Of a stretch of 64,000 bases of DNA, positions 46,235-54,350 are shown piece after piece (position 1 is the first letter of the stretch; each line of letters begins with the position of its first letter). Source of the DNA: an uncultured Pseudomonadota bacterium (GTDB lineage Bacteria > Myxococcota_A > UBA796 > SXON01); assembly GCA_903885375.1 (NCBI GenBank), contig CAISIK010000196.1, forward strand, positions 1 through 64,000, given 5' to 3'. The position numbers and the translations under genes were made by a program. The notes beneath the pieces were generated by a model. That model had not been told where the DNA came from, did no database searches, and worked only from the letters and a program-made list of their open reading frames with translations.

Positions 46235-47377
46235 TCAGGGCGCCGAATACCTGGCCCCGTCGCGCACGGCGATGCCGTAGAAGTTCCCGAAGTCGGAGCC
46301 ATCGCTGATGTAGAGCTGGTCGGGGTGGTTGGTGCCGTGCGCCACGCGCCAGACCGTCTGGAAGGCGCCGGCCGTGGCGGTGATGTAGAAGTCCGGCCGT
46401 GCGGGGTCGGAGGCGTCGACCCCCATCATGAAGGGCTGCCAGTCCTCGTCGTCCCACTCGTCCTGGAGGAGCCAGGCCTCACCGTCGACGTCGTACTGGA
46501 ACACGCCCACGCCAGCCGCGGAGGCCGCCGGGACGTACCAGAATCCATCGTCGCCATGAGCGCCCGAGAGCGTACTGAGCTCCGGCGCCATGAAGTCCGG
46601 CTTGTGCAGGAACGCGAAGCCGGTGTCGGGGTGGTACACCGCGAGGCCGCCGTACAGGTCGAAGATGCCGACGGTGCCGGTAGACGGGTCGTTCGAGAGG
46701 CCCAGCCCGTAGAACTCCTCCTCCGCGTTCCAGCTCGCGAGCTGGGTGACGGTGCCGTCCTCCCCGACGGTGACGAGCTGGTCGGCGAGGACCACGTACA
46801 TGGTGCCATCGGGGGTGACGGTCACGCCGTAGGGGGGGAACTCGTACACCTCGGTGTCCGAGAAGTCGGCGAGCTGCGTGCACGTGCCATCGGCCGTGAC
46901 GCGCGCGAGGGCGGCGATGCTGTCGTTGATGATCCACTCGTCGGCCACCTGCTTGCGGTCGCGCACCACGTGGTCCACGAAGAAGGGCACGCAGGCGCCG
47001 GTGGACACGTCGCCCTCCGGCCGGCCGATGCTGTCGAGCCGGAGGATGTGGCCCGCGCCGCTGCTCTCCACCCAGGCCACCGAGAGGCCGGCGAAGGCCT
47101 CGTCGATCTTGCCGTCGCAGTCGTTGTCCTTGGTGTCGCTGTCCTCCTCCGGCCGCGCCGGAGAGACACGCGGGTCGGTGTCGTCGCAGTCGCCATCGGC
47201 GGCGGTGAACCCGTCACGATCGGCATCGTCGCCCGGGTCGTCGCCCGTGTCGATGCTGGTGTCGATGCCACCGTTGCCGGAGTCGGGCGGACCCTCCTTG
47301 GTGTTCACGCCGAACCCGGAGTTCACGTCGTCGCAGCCGACGGCCAGCAGGAGGAGCACAGGGATGCGCAGGAGCAT
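46235..47377 (-). CDS. MopE-type lipoprotein with beta-propeller-like body
   Basis: 380 residues from ATG 47377. The signal MLLRIPVLLLLAVGC is lipoprotein type. Residues about 45-92 carry the putative metal-binding Asp/Cys pattern (DGFTAADGDCDDTDPRVSP, then DNDCDGKIDE) found in MopE-like proteins of myxobacteria. The rest has repeated short strands with PDGTMYVVLADQLV and GTVGIFDLYGGLAVYHPD, suggestive of a propeller (NHL/SBBP-like). Function unknown; expected to face the periplasm or cell surface. Divergent from the NUDIX gene across 25 bp. Confidence 0.8.
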   Translation of the reverse strand: MLLRIPVLLLLAVGCDDVNSGFGVNTKEGPPDSGNGGIDTSIDTGDDPGDDADRDGFTAADGDCDDTDPRVSPARPEEDSDTKDNDCDGKIDEAFAGLSVAWVESSGAGHILRLDSIGRPEGDVSTGACVPFFVDHVVRDRKQVADEWIINDSIAALARVTADGTCTQLADFSDTEVYEFPPYGVTVTPDGTMYVVLADQLVTVGEDGTVTQLASWNAEEEFYGLGLSNDPSTGTVGIFDLYGGLAVYHPDTGFAFLHKPDFMAPELSTLSGAHGDDGFWYVPAASAAGVGVFQYDVDGEAWLLQDEWDDEDWQPFMMGVDASDPARPDFYITATAGAFQTVWRVAHGTNHPDQLYISDGSDFGNFYGIAVRDGARYSAP

Positions 47378-47402
47378 GGGGGAAGTGTATCCTTGCCGCG
47401 CC

Positions 47403-47951
47403 ATGCCCCGCCTCGCCGACCTCGCGCACGCGCTCGCCCGCTTCACCCCCTCCGACCCTACCGAGGCCGGGCACCTCGCCCGCATGCTCGAGCTCGCGCG
47501 CGGCGCGGGCGACCCCTGCGCCCGCGACCACTTCGTGCCCGGCCACTTCACCGCCAGCGCCTTCGTGCTCGACCCTGATGGCGGCTCGCTCCTCCTCATC
47601 TTCCACGAGAAGTTCCGCCGCTGGCTCCAGCCCGGCGGTCACGTGGAGCCCGACGACGTGGACCTCGTGGCCGCCGCGTTGCGCGAGGTGCACGAGGAGA
47701 CCGGCCTCACCGAGGTGGACGTGGTCGGCGAGGGCTGGTTCGACCTCGACATCCACGACATCCCGGCCCGCAAGGGCGATCCCGACCACCAGCACTTCGA
47801 CGTGCGCATCCTCCTCCGTGCCCGCACCACCGCCTTCGCCGCCGGGAGTGATGCCCTCGCGGCCCGCTGGGTGCCGCTCTCGGAGGTGTCCAAGGTCGAA
47901 ACCGACGAGTCGGTCATGCGGGCGGTGCGAAAGCTCCAGGCCCGCCGCTGA
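47403..47951 (+). CDS. NUDIX hydrolase
   Basis: 182 residues from ATG 47403. The Nudix box reads GHVEPDDVDLVAAALREVHE followed by ETGL, i.e. the catalytic REVHEE core is intact while the leading part has one extra residue compared with the textbook spacing, a known variant. Such enzymes hydrolyse nucleoside diphosphates linked to another moiety; the substrate is unknown. Its stop overlaps the lpxD start (TGATG). Confidence 0.88.
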   Translation: MPRLADLAHALARFTPSDPTEAGHLARMLELARGAGDPCARDHFVPGHFTASAFVLDPDGGSLLLIFHEKFRRWLQPGGHVEPDDVDLVAAALREVHEETGLTEVDVVGEGWFDLDIHDIPARKGDPDHQHFDVRILLRARTTAFAAGSDALAARWVPLSEVSKVETDESVMRAVRKLQARR

Positions 47952-48865
47952 TGCGCGCCTTTTCCCAGCCCATCTCCGCGGAGGCGCTCGCCCGGCTGCT
48001 GGGCGCGGCGCGGGTCGGACCCGACGCCGAGCTCTCCGGCGTCGCCCCGCTCGGGGAGGCCGGCCCCACGGAGGTCGCATTCCTCATGCCCGGAGGCCGC
48101 AGCACCCGCGTTTCGGCGGGCGCGGTGCTGGCCGTCGCCGCCGTGGAGGGCACCACCACCCTCGTGGTCCCCGACCCGCTGGCGGCGCTCTGCGCGCTCC
48201 TGGCGCAGCTCCTGCCCGAGCCCCCACCGGCCACCGGCGCGGTCCACCCTACCGCGCGCATCCACCCTGGCGCCCGCCTGCACCCCGGCGTGGTGGTCGG
48301 GGCGGAGTGCGAGGTGGGGCCCGGCTGCGAGCTCTTCCCCAACGTGGTGCTCTACCCGCGGGTGCGGCTCGGCGCGCGCGTGCGCGTCCACGCCGGTACG
48401 GTGCTCGGCGCCGACGGGTTCCGCTACCACCCCACCGCTCGGGGGCCGTTGAAGGTGCCGCACGTCGGCGGCGTCGTGGTGGGCGACGACGTGGAGATCG
48501 GCGCCAACAGCTGCATCGACCGCGGCATGCTCGGCGACACCACCATCGGCCGCGGCGCCAAGCTCGACAACCTCGTGCAGGTGGGCCACAACGGCCGCAT
48601 CGGGCAGTTCGCGGTGCTGGTGTCGCAGGTGGGCCTCTCCGGCAGCGTCACGGTGGGCGACGGCGCGGTCCTCGCCGGGCAGGTGGGGGTCAAGGATCAC
48701 GTCACCATCGGCGCGGGCGCGCGGCTCGGGGCGCGGAGCGCGGTGCACACCGACATCCCCGCGGGCGAGACCTGGCTCGGCGAGCCGGCCCGCCCGGTGC
48801 GCGAGGCGATGAAGGTGTACGCGGCGTTGAAGTACCTGCCGGAGCTGGTCCGCAAGCTGCGGTGA
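47951..48865 (+). CDS. lpxD: LpxD-type UDP-3-O-acylglucosamine N-acyltransferase
   Basis: 304 residues, somewhat shorter than E. coli LpxD (341). N-terminal uridine-binding-like domain (about 1-95) followed by a left-handed beta-helix of hexapeptide repeats from VHPTARIHPGARLHPGVVVG onward. The catalytic His is in LDNLVQVGHNGRI and the Gly-rich LGADGFRYH segment binds substrate. It adds the amide-linked acyl chain in lipid A synthesis in the cytoplasm. It is not beside lpxA/fabZ here, so a second lpxD-like paralogue for a surface sugar is possible. Coupled to the NUDIX gene. Confidence 0.85.
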   Translation: MRAFSQPISAEALARLLGAARVGPDAELSGVAPLGEAGPTEVAFLMPGGRSTRVSAGAVLAVAAVEGTTTLVVPDPLAALCALLAQLLPEPPPATGAVHPTARIHPGARLHPGVVVGAECEVGPGCELFPNVVLYPRVRLGARVRVHAGTVLGADGFRYHPTARGPLKVPHVGGVVVGDDVEIGANSCIDRGMLGDTTIGRGAKLDNLVQVGHNGRIGQFAVLVSQVGLSGSVTVGDGAVLAGQVGVKDHVTIGAGARLGARSAVHTDIPAGETWLGEPARPVREAMKVYAALKYLPELVRKLR

Positions 48866-48979
48866 GCGCCCCGGAGGCGCCCCGATGCCCCGTGGAAGGT
48901 CTCGAACCACAGTTGCCGGGCATACGGGCATCGGCCGACGGGCTCTTGCTGCGCTAAACTGCGCTTCCCTGGGGTTCCC

Positions 48980-50818
48980 ATGCTTCTGCTCGCACTACTC
49001 GTGGCCTGTCCCGCCGATGACACCGGGGGCGGCAAGACCTCCGACGACACCGCGGTCGACCTGGGCCCCGACTCCGATGGGGACGGCGTTCCCGACAGCG
49101 CCGACTGCGCGCCCGACGACCCCTTCGTGTACCCCGGCTACTACGAGATTCCCTACAACGACGTGGACGACGATTGTGACGGCGTGATCGTCAACGACGT
49201 GGACGGGGATGGCCACGATGGCGTCGGCGGCGGCGGCGATGACTGCGATGACAGCAACCCCAACATCAATCCCTCGCACATCGAGGTCTGCTACGACCAG
49301 CTCGACAACAACTGCGATGGCTGGGAGGGCGACACCGACTGCGACGGGGATGGCTACCCGCTCGGGCGCGACTGCTGGGACGACGAGGAGGACCTGAGCT
49401 TCGCCAACCCCGGCGGCCTGCGCCCCGCCGAGGTGTACCCGGGCGCGCCGGACACCTGGTACGACGGCACCGACGCCGACTGCGCCATCAACGACGACTA
49501 CGACCAGGACGCGGACGGTGAAGCGAGCAGCGACTACACCGGCGCAGACTGCAACGACCTCGACGCGCGGGTGAACACCACCAAGGACGAGCTCTGGAAC
49601 GGCTTTGACGACGACTGCGACGGCGCGGTCGATGCGATGGAGCCCGCCGAGGCCTACATGCGCGTGTCCGGCAGCTCCGGCGACGGCGAGGCCGACTTCG
49701 GGACCGCCATCACGTTCATCCCCGACCTCGACGGCGATGGCACCGACGAGCTCGTGGTCGGCATGGGCGCGAGCGACGAGTACGCCGGCGGCGCCTGGAT
49801 CCTCCCCACCGAGACCGGCATCGTCACCCCCACCACCGAAGCGCTCGGCTCGCTCGCGGGCACCGGCGGCACGGGCACCGCCATGGCCCGCACGCTCGTC
49901 ACGGGGGCGGACACGCTCGCGGTCGGCTCACCCTGGGGAGAATCCACCGGCGCGGTCGACTTCTACGAGCTCGGCGCCATCGCGGATGGCGCCGCCGTGG
50001 CGCGGATCGAACAGGCCGCCGGCGGAGGCTCGGTCGTGGCGCTCGGCGATGGCCGCCTCATGGTCGGCTGCACCATGGGCGCAGAATCCTTCGCCATGAG
50101 CACGTGGACCGCTGTGGCCGGCACCCTCGACCTCGCCGACGCCGACTTCGCCGTGACCGCCCAGAACCTCGCCTGCACAACCACCCAGTCCCTCGGCGAC
50201 CTCGACGCCGACGGCCTCGATGAGCTCATCCTCGCCGCGTACGACGAGGACGGCGTCAACTACGCCTACCTCGCCGACGGCGCCATCCAGACCATCGGCG
50301 GCCGCGTGCCCACGAGCTCGCTGGAGAGCATGGGCAACCCCAGCACCGGCCTCCGCTACGGCACCCTCGGCGACCTCGACGGCAACGGCTACGAAGACGC
50401 CATCATCACCGACTCCACCTACGACGCCGCCTCCACCGGCGACGGTCGAAGCTGGATCGTGGACGGCGCGAGCTTCAGCGCCAGCTGGACCACCGCCGCC
50501 CGCGCCACCATCTCCGGCGGCATCTCCGGCGCCGCCATGCGCCCCGGTAACCTCGGCGACGTCGACGGCGACGGCGTCGTCGACCTGCTCGTGGGCTCCA
50601 CCGGCCAGGCCTCCGTCGCCTTCATCTCCACCACCGACCTCGTCACCGGCGGCGACCACGTCCCCGCCTCGGCCACCCCCTCCTTCAACGACCCCACCAC
50701 CTCCAGCCTCTTCGGCGATGCGAGCTGGGCCAACGACTTCGACCACGACGGCGACACCGACCTGCTCGCCCGCACCGGTCGCACGCCGGGCGGCCTCTAC
50801 CTCTTCCGGCGGGAGTAG
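48980..50818 (+). CDS. MopE-type lipoprotein with FG-GAP-like repeats
   Basis: 612 residues. A very short lipoprotein signal (MLLLALLVAC) without basic residues. Residues about 25-220 are four or more Asp/Cys-rich putative metal-binding units (DSDGDGVPDSADCAPDD, DVDDDCDG, DNNCDGWEGDTDCDGDGY, DDDCDGAVD). From about 230 the sequence turns into integrin-alpha-like repeats (FIPDLDGDGTDELVVG, LGDLDADGLDELILA, LGDLDGNGYEDAI, LGDVDGDGVVDLLVG, FDHDGDTDLLA), each with a Ca-binding DxDxDGxxD loop. Expected to be a surface calcium-binding propeller. Convergent with rplQ. Confidence 0.88.
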   Translation: MLLLALLVACPADDTGGGKTSDDTAVDLGPDSDGDGVPDSADCAPDDPFVYPGYYEIPYNDVDDDCDGVIVNDVDGDGHDGVGGGGDDCDDSNPNINPSHIEVCYDQLDNNCDGWEGDTDCDGDGYPLGRDCWDDEEDLSFANPGGLRPAEVYPGAPDTWYDGTDADCAINDDYDQDADGEASSDYTGADCNDLDARVNTTKDELWNGFDDDCDGAVDAMEPAEAYMRVSGSSGDGEADFGTAITFIPDLDGDGTDELVVGMGASDEYAGGAWILPTETGIVTPTTEALGSLAGTGGTGTAMARTLVTGADTLAVGSPWGESTGAVDFYELGAIADGAAVARIEQAAGGGSVVALGDGRLMVGCTMGAESFAMSTWTAVAGTLDLADADFAVTAQNLACTTTQSLGDLDADGLDELILAAYDEDGVNYAYLADGAIQTIGGRVPTSSLESMGNPSTGLRYGTLGDLDGNGYEDAIITDSTYDAASTGDGRSWIVDGASFSASWTTAARATISGGISGAAMRPGNLGDVDGDGVVDLLVGSTGQASVAFISTTDLVTGGDHVPASATPSFNDPTTSSLFGDASWANDFDHDGDTDLLARTGRTPGGLYLFRRE

Positions 50819-50901
50819 GGAAAAGCGGGCACCTCGCGGCCCCCCGACTCGCCGCGGCCTCCCGGCCGCCCGTTCGGCTCGCGTTCAGGCCCCGCCCGAA
50901 G

Positions 50902-50947
50902 GCCGCCCAAAAACGGCGACGGGCGGCACCTCTTTCGAGGGCCGCCC
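50902..50947. terminator. Alternative-hairpin terminator region between the MopE gene and rplQ
   Basis: Three alternating 7-mers GCCGCCC (50902-50908), GGGCGGC (50921-50927) and GCCGCCC (50941-50947) allow two mutually exclusive hairpins. The second, with CTC/GAG extension and loop tttc, is the stronger. It sits between convergent genes, ending the ribosomal superoperon on the minus strand and the lipoprotein gene on the plus strand. Confidence 0.5.
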
Positions 50948-50990
50948 GCACACCGCCACCCAACCCAACTCCGGAGAGCCGCGCCGGGAG

Positions 50991-51428
50991 CTACTCCGCG
51001 ACCGCCGCGGGGTAGGGCTCGGTGACCAGCTCGATCAGCGCCATCGCCGCGTTGTCGCCAGAGCGGCGACCCAGCTTGATGATGCGGGTGTAGCCGCCCG
51101 GGCGGGCGGCGTACCGATCGCTGTACTCGGTAAAGATCTTCTGCAGCAGGTCGCGGTTGCAGACGTAGCGACGAGCGAGCCGGATGGCGTGCACGCGCTT
51201 GGCCTTGGCCTCGGCCAGCTCCGCACCTTCGAGGCGCGAAAGGTCGGCGTTGGGCACCTTCTTGGAGAAGGTGATCACGCGCTCCGCGATCTTGCGGAGC
51301 TCCTTCGCCTTCTGCTCGGTCGTCTGGATGCGACCGTGCTCCATGAGCGAAGTGACCATGTTGTTGAACATCGCCTTGCGGTGGGCGGACCCGATCCCGA
51401 ACTGACGACCTGCACTCTTGTGACGCAT
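50991..51428 (-). CDS. rplQ: 50S ribosomal protein L17
   Basis: 145 residues. Starts MRHKSAGRQFGIGSAHRKAM and contains MVTSLMEHGRIQTTEQKAKE, the L17 signature. The C-terminal part after about 118 is slightly extended (PYPAAVAE). Last gene of the superoperon, following rpoA by 22 bp as in most bacteria. Confidence 0.98.
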   Translation of the reverse strand: MRHKSAGRQFGIGSAHRKAMFNNMVTSLMEHGRIQTTEQKAKELRKIAERVITFSKKVPNADLSRLEGAELAEAKAKRVHAIRLARRYVCNRDLLQKIFTEYSDRYAARPGGYTRIIKLGRRSGDNAAMALIELVTEPYPAAVAE

Positions 51429-51450
51429 GGGAGACTCCTACGACCCGCGA

Positions 51451-52458
51451 CTACGCGCGGTTCTTCGGGAAGTTGTTGAGCTTCATGCCCAGCGAGAGCC
51501 CGAGCTCCGAGAGGAGCTCCTTGATCTCGTTGAGCGACTTGCGGCCGAAGTTCTTCGTCTTGAGCATCTCGGCTTCCGAGCGCTCGACGAGCTGCCAGAT
51601 GTACTCGACACCGGCGTTCTGGAGGCAGTTCGCCGAACGGACCGAAAGGTCCAGCTCGTCGACGCGCTTGAAGAGCGCCTCGTTGAAGGACTCCTGGGTC
51701 TTGGGCTCGTCGTGGCTGGAGGGCTCATCTTCTTCGGTGAAGTTGATGAAGACCTGCAGCTGCTCCTTGAGCACCTTGGCGGCGTAGGCCACCGCGTCTT
51801 CCGGCGTGAGGCTGCCGTTGGTGACGACCTCCAGCGTGAGCTTGTCGAAGTCGGTCCGCTGGCCAACGCGCGCGTTGGTGACGGTGAACTTGACCCGACG
51901 GACCGGCATGTGGAGCGCATCGACCGGGATGGTGCCCAGCGGCTGCTCGGCGTTCGCCGCGCGGTCGGCCGGCACGTAGCCCTTGCCCATGGACACGATC
52001 ATCTCGGCGTGGAAACGACCACCGCCGGTGATGGTGCAGAGCGGGTGCTCGGGGTTGAGCACTTCCGCCGCCGCATCGAAGGTGACGTCCTTGGCGCGGA
52101 CCACGCGAATCTGGCCGGGGGTGCCCTCGACGTCGATCACGGCGCGGATGGGCTCGACCCGATCGGTCTTGACCAGGAGGCCCTTGATGTTGAGGATGAT
52201 GTCGGTCACGTCCTCGATCACGCCCGGGATGGACGAGAACTCGTGGAGCACGCCTTCGATCTTCACGTTGGTGACGGCTGCGCCCTGAAGGCTCGACAGG
52301 AGAACGCGGCGGAGCGCGTTGCCCAGCGTGATGCCGAAGCCGCGCTCGAGCGGACGCACCACGAACTTGCCGAACGTGGGGCTGGAGCGCTCATCGCGCT
52401 CGATGCGGCGCGGCTTGATGAGGGCGCGCCAGTTGCTGACGATGTACTCGTTGCTCAT
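51451..52458 (-). CDS. rpoA: RNA polymerase alpha subunit
   Basis: 335 residues from ATG 52458, chosen over an in-frame start at 52482 because GGAG lies seven bases before it and the family N-terminus begins near NWRALIKPRRIE. The N-terminal assembly domain (RGFGITLGNALRRVLLSSLQG) and C-terminal alpha-CTD (LSVRSANCLQNAGVEYIWQL, KNFGRKSLNEIKELL) are complete. The CTD contacts activators and UP elements. The gene upstream is rpsK, not rpsD; the 137-bp gap carries two hairpins. Confidence 0.97.
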   Translation of the reverse strand: MSNEYIVSNWRALIKPRRIERDERSSPTFGKFVVRPLERGFGITLGNALRRVLLSSLQGAAVTNVKIEGVLHEFSSIPGVIEDVTDIILNIKGLLVKTDRVEPIRAVIDVEGTPGQIRVVRAKDVTFDAAAEVLNPEHPLCTITGGGRFHAEMIVSMGKGYVPADRAANAEQPLGTIPVDALHMPVRRVKFTVTNARVGQRTDFDKLTLEVVTNGSLTPEDAVAYAAKVLKEQLQVFINFTEEDEPSSHDEPKTQESFNEALFKRVDELDLSVRSANCLQNAGVEYIWQLVERSEAEMLKTKNFGRKSLNEIKELLSELGLSLGMKLNNFPKNRA

Positions 52459-52523
52459 TGAATGCTCCGTGACGGGCTTCATGCGGGTTGGCCGAACCCG
52501 CTCATCGCCCGCCTTGGAAAGTG

Positions 52524-52548
52524 GCAGGAGCCCGAAACGGACTCCTGC
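52524..52548 (-). promoter_or_regulatory. Second hairpin in the rpsK-rpoA gap
   Basis: GCAGGAG (52524-52530) / CTCCTGC (52542-52548), extended inward by CCG/CGG after one mismatch, loop AAA. It lies about 65 bases upstream of rpoA and 19 bases from the first hairpin. It may control rpoA readthrough or translation. Confidence 0.45.
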
Positions 52549-52566
52549 TGCTGGCCAGGCGAAGGA

Positions 52567-52588
52567 ACGCCCCGCCGAAGCGGGGCGT
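52567..52588 (-). terminator. C(UUCG)G hairpin after rpsK
   Basis: Perfect 9-bp stem ACGCCCCGC (52567-52575) / GCGGGGCGT (52580-52588). On the transcribed minus strand the loop is UUCG closed by C-G, an extra-stable tetraloop, seven bases after the rpsK stop and followed by a short pyrimidine-rich run (TTCCTTC). Possible partial terminator or RNA-end protector. Confidence 0.6.
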
Positions 52589-52594
52589 CAGGAA

Positions 52595-52987
52595 TCACAC
52601 GCGGCGGCGCTTCGGGGGGCGGCAGCCGTTGTGGGGGATCGCCGTCTGGTCCACGATCGAGGTGACCCGGAGGCCGGCGGCGGCGATCGCGCGGAGCGCG
52701 GACTCACGGCCGGAACCCGGGCCACGAATCACGACGCCGGCGGTCTTCATGCCGTGGTCGAGGGCCTTGCGGGTGGCATCCTCGGCGACGAGCTGGGCGG
52801 CGAAGGGGGTGCTCTTGCGGGAGCCCTTGAATCCCTTCACGCCGGCGCTCGACCAGGCCACGGTGTTGCCCACGAGATCGGTGATGGTGACGATCGTGTT
52901 GTTGAAGCTGCTCTGGATGTGGACGACGCCCACCGGAACATTCTTCTTGACGCGCTTGGTCTTCTTGGCGGTTTCTTGCTTGCTCAT
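52595..52987 (-). CDS. rpsK: 30S ribosomal protein S11
   Basis: 130 residues with S11 signatures: [35 protein letters not shown], and the conserved C-terminus [11 protein letters not shown]. Located at the platform of the 30S subunit near the mRNA exit. Starts 12 bp after rpsM. The expected next gene, rpsD, is missing. Confidence 0.98.
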   Translation of the reverse strand: MSKQETAKKTKRVKKNVPVGVVHIQSSFNNTIVTITDLVGNTVAWSSAGVKGFKGSRKSTPFAAQLVAEDATRKALDHGMKTAGVVIRGPGSGRESALRAIAAAGLRVTSIVDQTAIPHNGCRPPKRRRV

Positions 52988-52999
52988 GATGGCATCCTC

Positions 53000-53377
53000 C
53001 TACTTGGTCGCGATCTTCTTGCCAGCGATTGCCCGACGCGGACCCTTACGGGTACGCGCGTTGGTGTGCGTGCGCTGACCGCGCGCAGGGAGACCCTTCT
53101 TGTGCCGGGAGCCACGGTAGGCCCCCAGATCAATGAGGCGCTTGATGTTCATGGCGACTTCCTTGCGGAGCTCGCCCTCGACCCGGTACTCGCGCTGCAC
53201 GACTTCGCGGATACGCGCGATCTCGTGCTCGGAGAGGTCCTGGGTGCGGGTGGCGCCATCGACCTGCGCCTTCGCGAGGATTTCCTTCGCGTTGGAGCGG
53301 CCGATGCCGTAGAGGTAACCAAGCGCGATGTCGACGCGCTTGTTGCGGGGGAGGTCTACACCTTCGATGCGTGCCAT
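53000..53377 (-). CDS. rpsM: 30S ribosomal protein S13
   Basis: 125 residues. Begins [20 protein letters not shown] and shows [12 protein letters not shown] and the C-terminal [20 protein letters not shown] basic tail that contacts tRNAs. Follows rpmJ with nine bases between, in the usual order. Confidence 0.98.
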   Translation of the reverse strand: MARIEGVDLPRNKRVDIALGYLYGIGRSNAKEILAKAQVDGATRTQDLSEHEIARIREVVQREYRVEGELRKEVAMNIKRLIDLGAYRGSRHKKGLPARGQRTHTNARTRKGPRRAIAGKKIATK

Positions 53378-53386
53378 GTGTAGCTC

Positions 53387-53500
53387 CTAGCCCTGCCGCT
53401 GCTTGTGCTTGGTGGTCTGGCAGATGACGCGGACGACACCGCGCCGCTTGATCACGCGGCACTTGTCGCAAATGACCTTTACAGAGGCCTTGACTTTCAT
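53387..53500 (-). CDS. rpmJ: 50S ribosomal protein L36
   Basis: 37 residues, found by reading the frame between map and rpsM ([20 protein letters not shown] ...). It is the zinc-binding (C+) form with ligands Cys11, Cys14, Cys27 and His32. GAGGAG lies just upstream of its ATG at 53500. In related genomes infA stands immediately upstream; here there is only an 82-bp gap holding a large inverted repeat. Confidence 0.95.
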   Translation of the reverse strand: MKVKASVKVICDKCRVIKRRGVVRVICQTTKHKQRQG

Positions 53501-53513
53501 GAGATCTCCTCGC

Positions 53514-53557
53514 CGGCGCGAGCCGGTTCAACGGATGGGTGGGAGCGGCTCGCGCCG
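53514..53557 (-). promoter_or_regulatory. 12-bp inverted repeat in the rpmJ leader
   Basis: CGGCGCGAGCCG (53514-53525) / CGGCTCGCGCCG (53546-53557) with a 20-base loop. On the minus strand it ends a few bases before the rpmJ ribosome-binding site. On the plus strand it is followed by gcgTTTTT, so it would also be a good terminator against antisense transcription. It occupies the place where infA is usual. Confidence 0.6.
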
Positions 53558-53582
53558 CGTTTTTCACTTTGAACGGTCGTTA

Positions 53583-54344
53583 TCAGTCGAGTTGGGTCAG
53601 GATTTCCGGCCCAGTCGGGGTGATTGCGACGGTATGCTCGAAGTGGGCCGAGCGACTATTGTCGCTGGTCACTACTGTCCACTGGTCGCCGAGGATTTTT
53701 GTGTCGTCCCCGCCGCGGGTGATCATGGGCTCGATAGCCAGAACCATGCCGACCTTCAGGAGGTCGCCCGTGCCGCGCTTGCCGTAGTTCGGCACGCTCG
53801 GGGGCTCGTGCAGCTTGCGTCCGATGCCGTGGCCGACCATCTGCGTGACCACACCGAAGCCCCGCGGCCGCACGTGGCCCTCGATGGCGTGGCCGATGTC
53901 CCCCACTCGGCCGCCGACCCGCGCCTTCTCGATGCCCAGCTCCAGCGCGTCGCGCGTGGCGGTGACCAGCGCGTGGTCCTCTTCAGCGCCCTCGCCCACC
54001 ACCACCGTAAAGGCGCTGTCGGCGTAGTAGCCCCCGTACACGAGACCGAAGTCGAGCGAGAGCACATCGCCGTTCGCGACGCGGCGCTTCCCTGGGATGC
54101 CGTGCACGACCTGCTCGTTGATCGAGATGCAGATCGTGGCCGGAAACACCGCCCTCCCGACCTTGTACCCCTTGAAAGCCGGCCGCGCGCCCGCCGCGAG
54201 GATCGCCTCCTCGGTGAGCCGGTCGATGTCGCGCGTGGTGATGTCCACCGCCACGTGCTCGCGGACCTGCGCCACGACCGAGGCAAGCTTCCTGCCCGCG
54301 GTGCGCATCACCGTGAGCTCCCACGGCTCCTTCAGCGGGATCAT
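53583..54344 (-). CDS. map: Methionine aminopeptidase, type I
   Basis: 253 residues. Metal ligands are visible in order: LDFGLVYGGYYADSAFTV (two Asp), GHGIGRKLHEPP (His), EPMITRG (Glu) and the final E in HFEHTVAIT. His79-type substrate His is in VVHGIPGKR. It removes the initiator Met in the cytoplasm. Six bases downstream of adk. Confidence 0.97.
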   Translation of the reverse strand: MIPLKEPWELTVMRTAGRKLASVVAQVREHVAVDITTRDIDRLTEEAILAAGARPAFKGYKVGRAVFPATICISINEQVVHGIPGKRRVANGDVLSLDFGLVYGGYYADSAFTVVVGEGAEEDHALVTATRDALELGIEKARVGGRVGDIGHAIEGHVRPRGFGVVTQMVGHGIGRKLHEPPSVPNYGKRGTGDLLKVGMVLAIEPMITRGGDDTKILGDQWTVVTSDNSRSAHFEHTVAITPTGPEILTQLD

Positions 54345-54350
54345 GCTCGG

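Noticed and set aside
47951-48865. Alternative assignment of the hexapeptide protein as LpxA or a sugar acetyltransferase
   Set aside because: The N-terminal domain plus LGADGFRYH and DNLVQVGHN segments fit LpxD better.
52459-52594. Possible degraded rpsD between rpsK and rpoA
   Set aside because: Only 136 bases, filled by two hairpins; no S4-like peptide in any frame.
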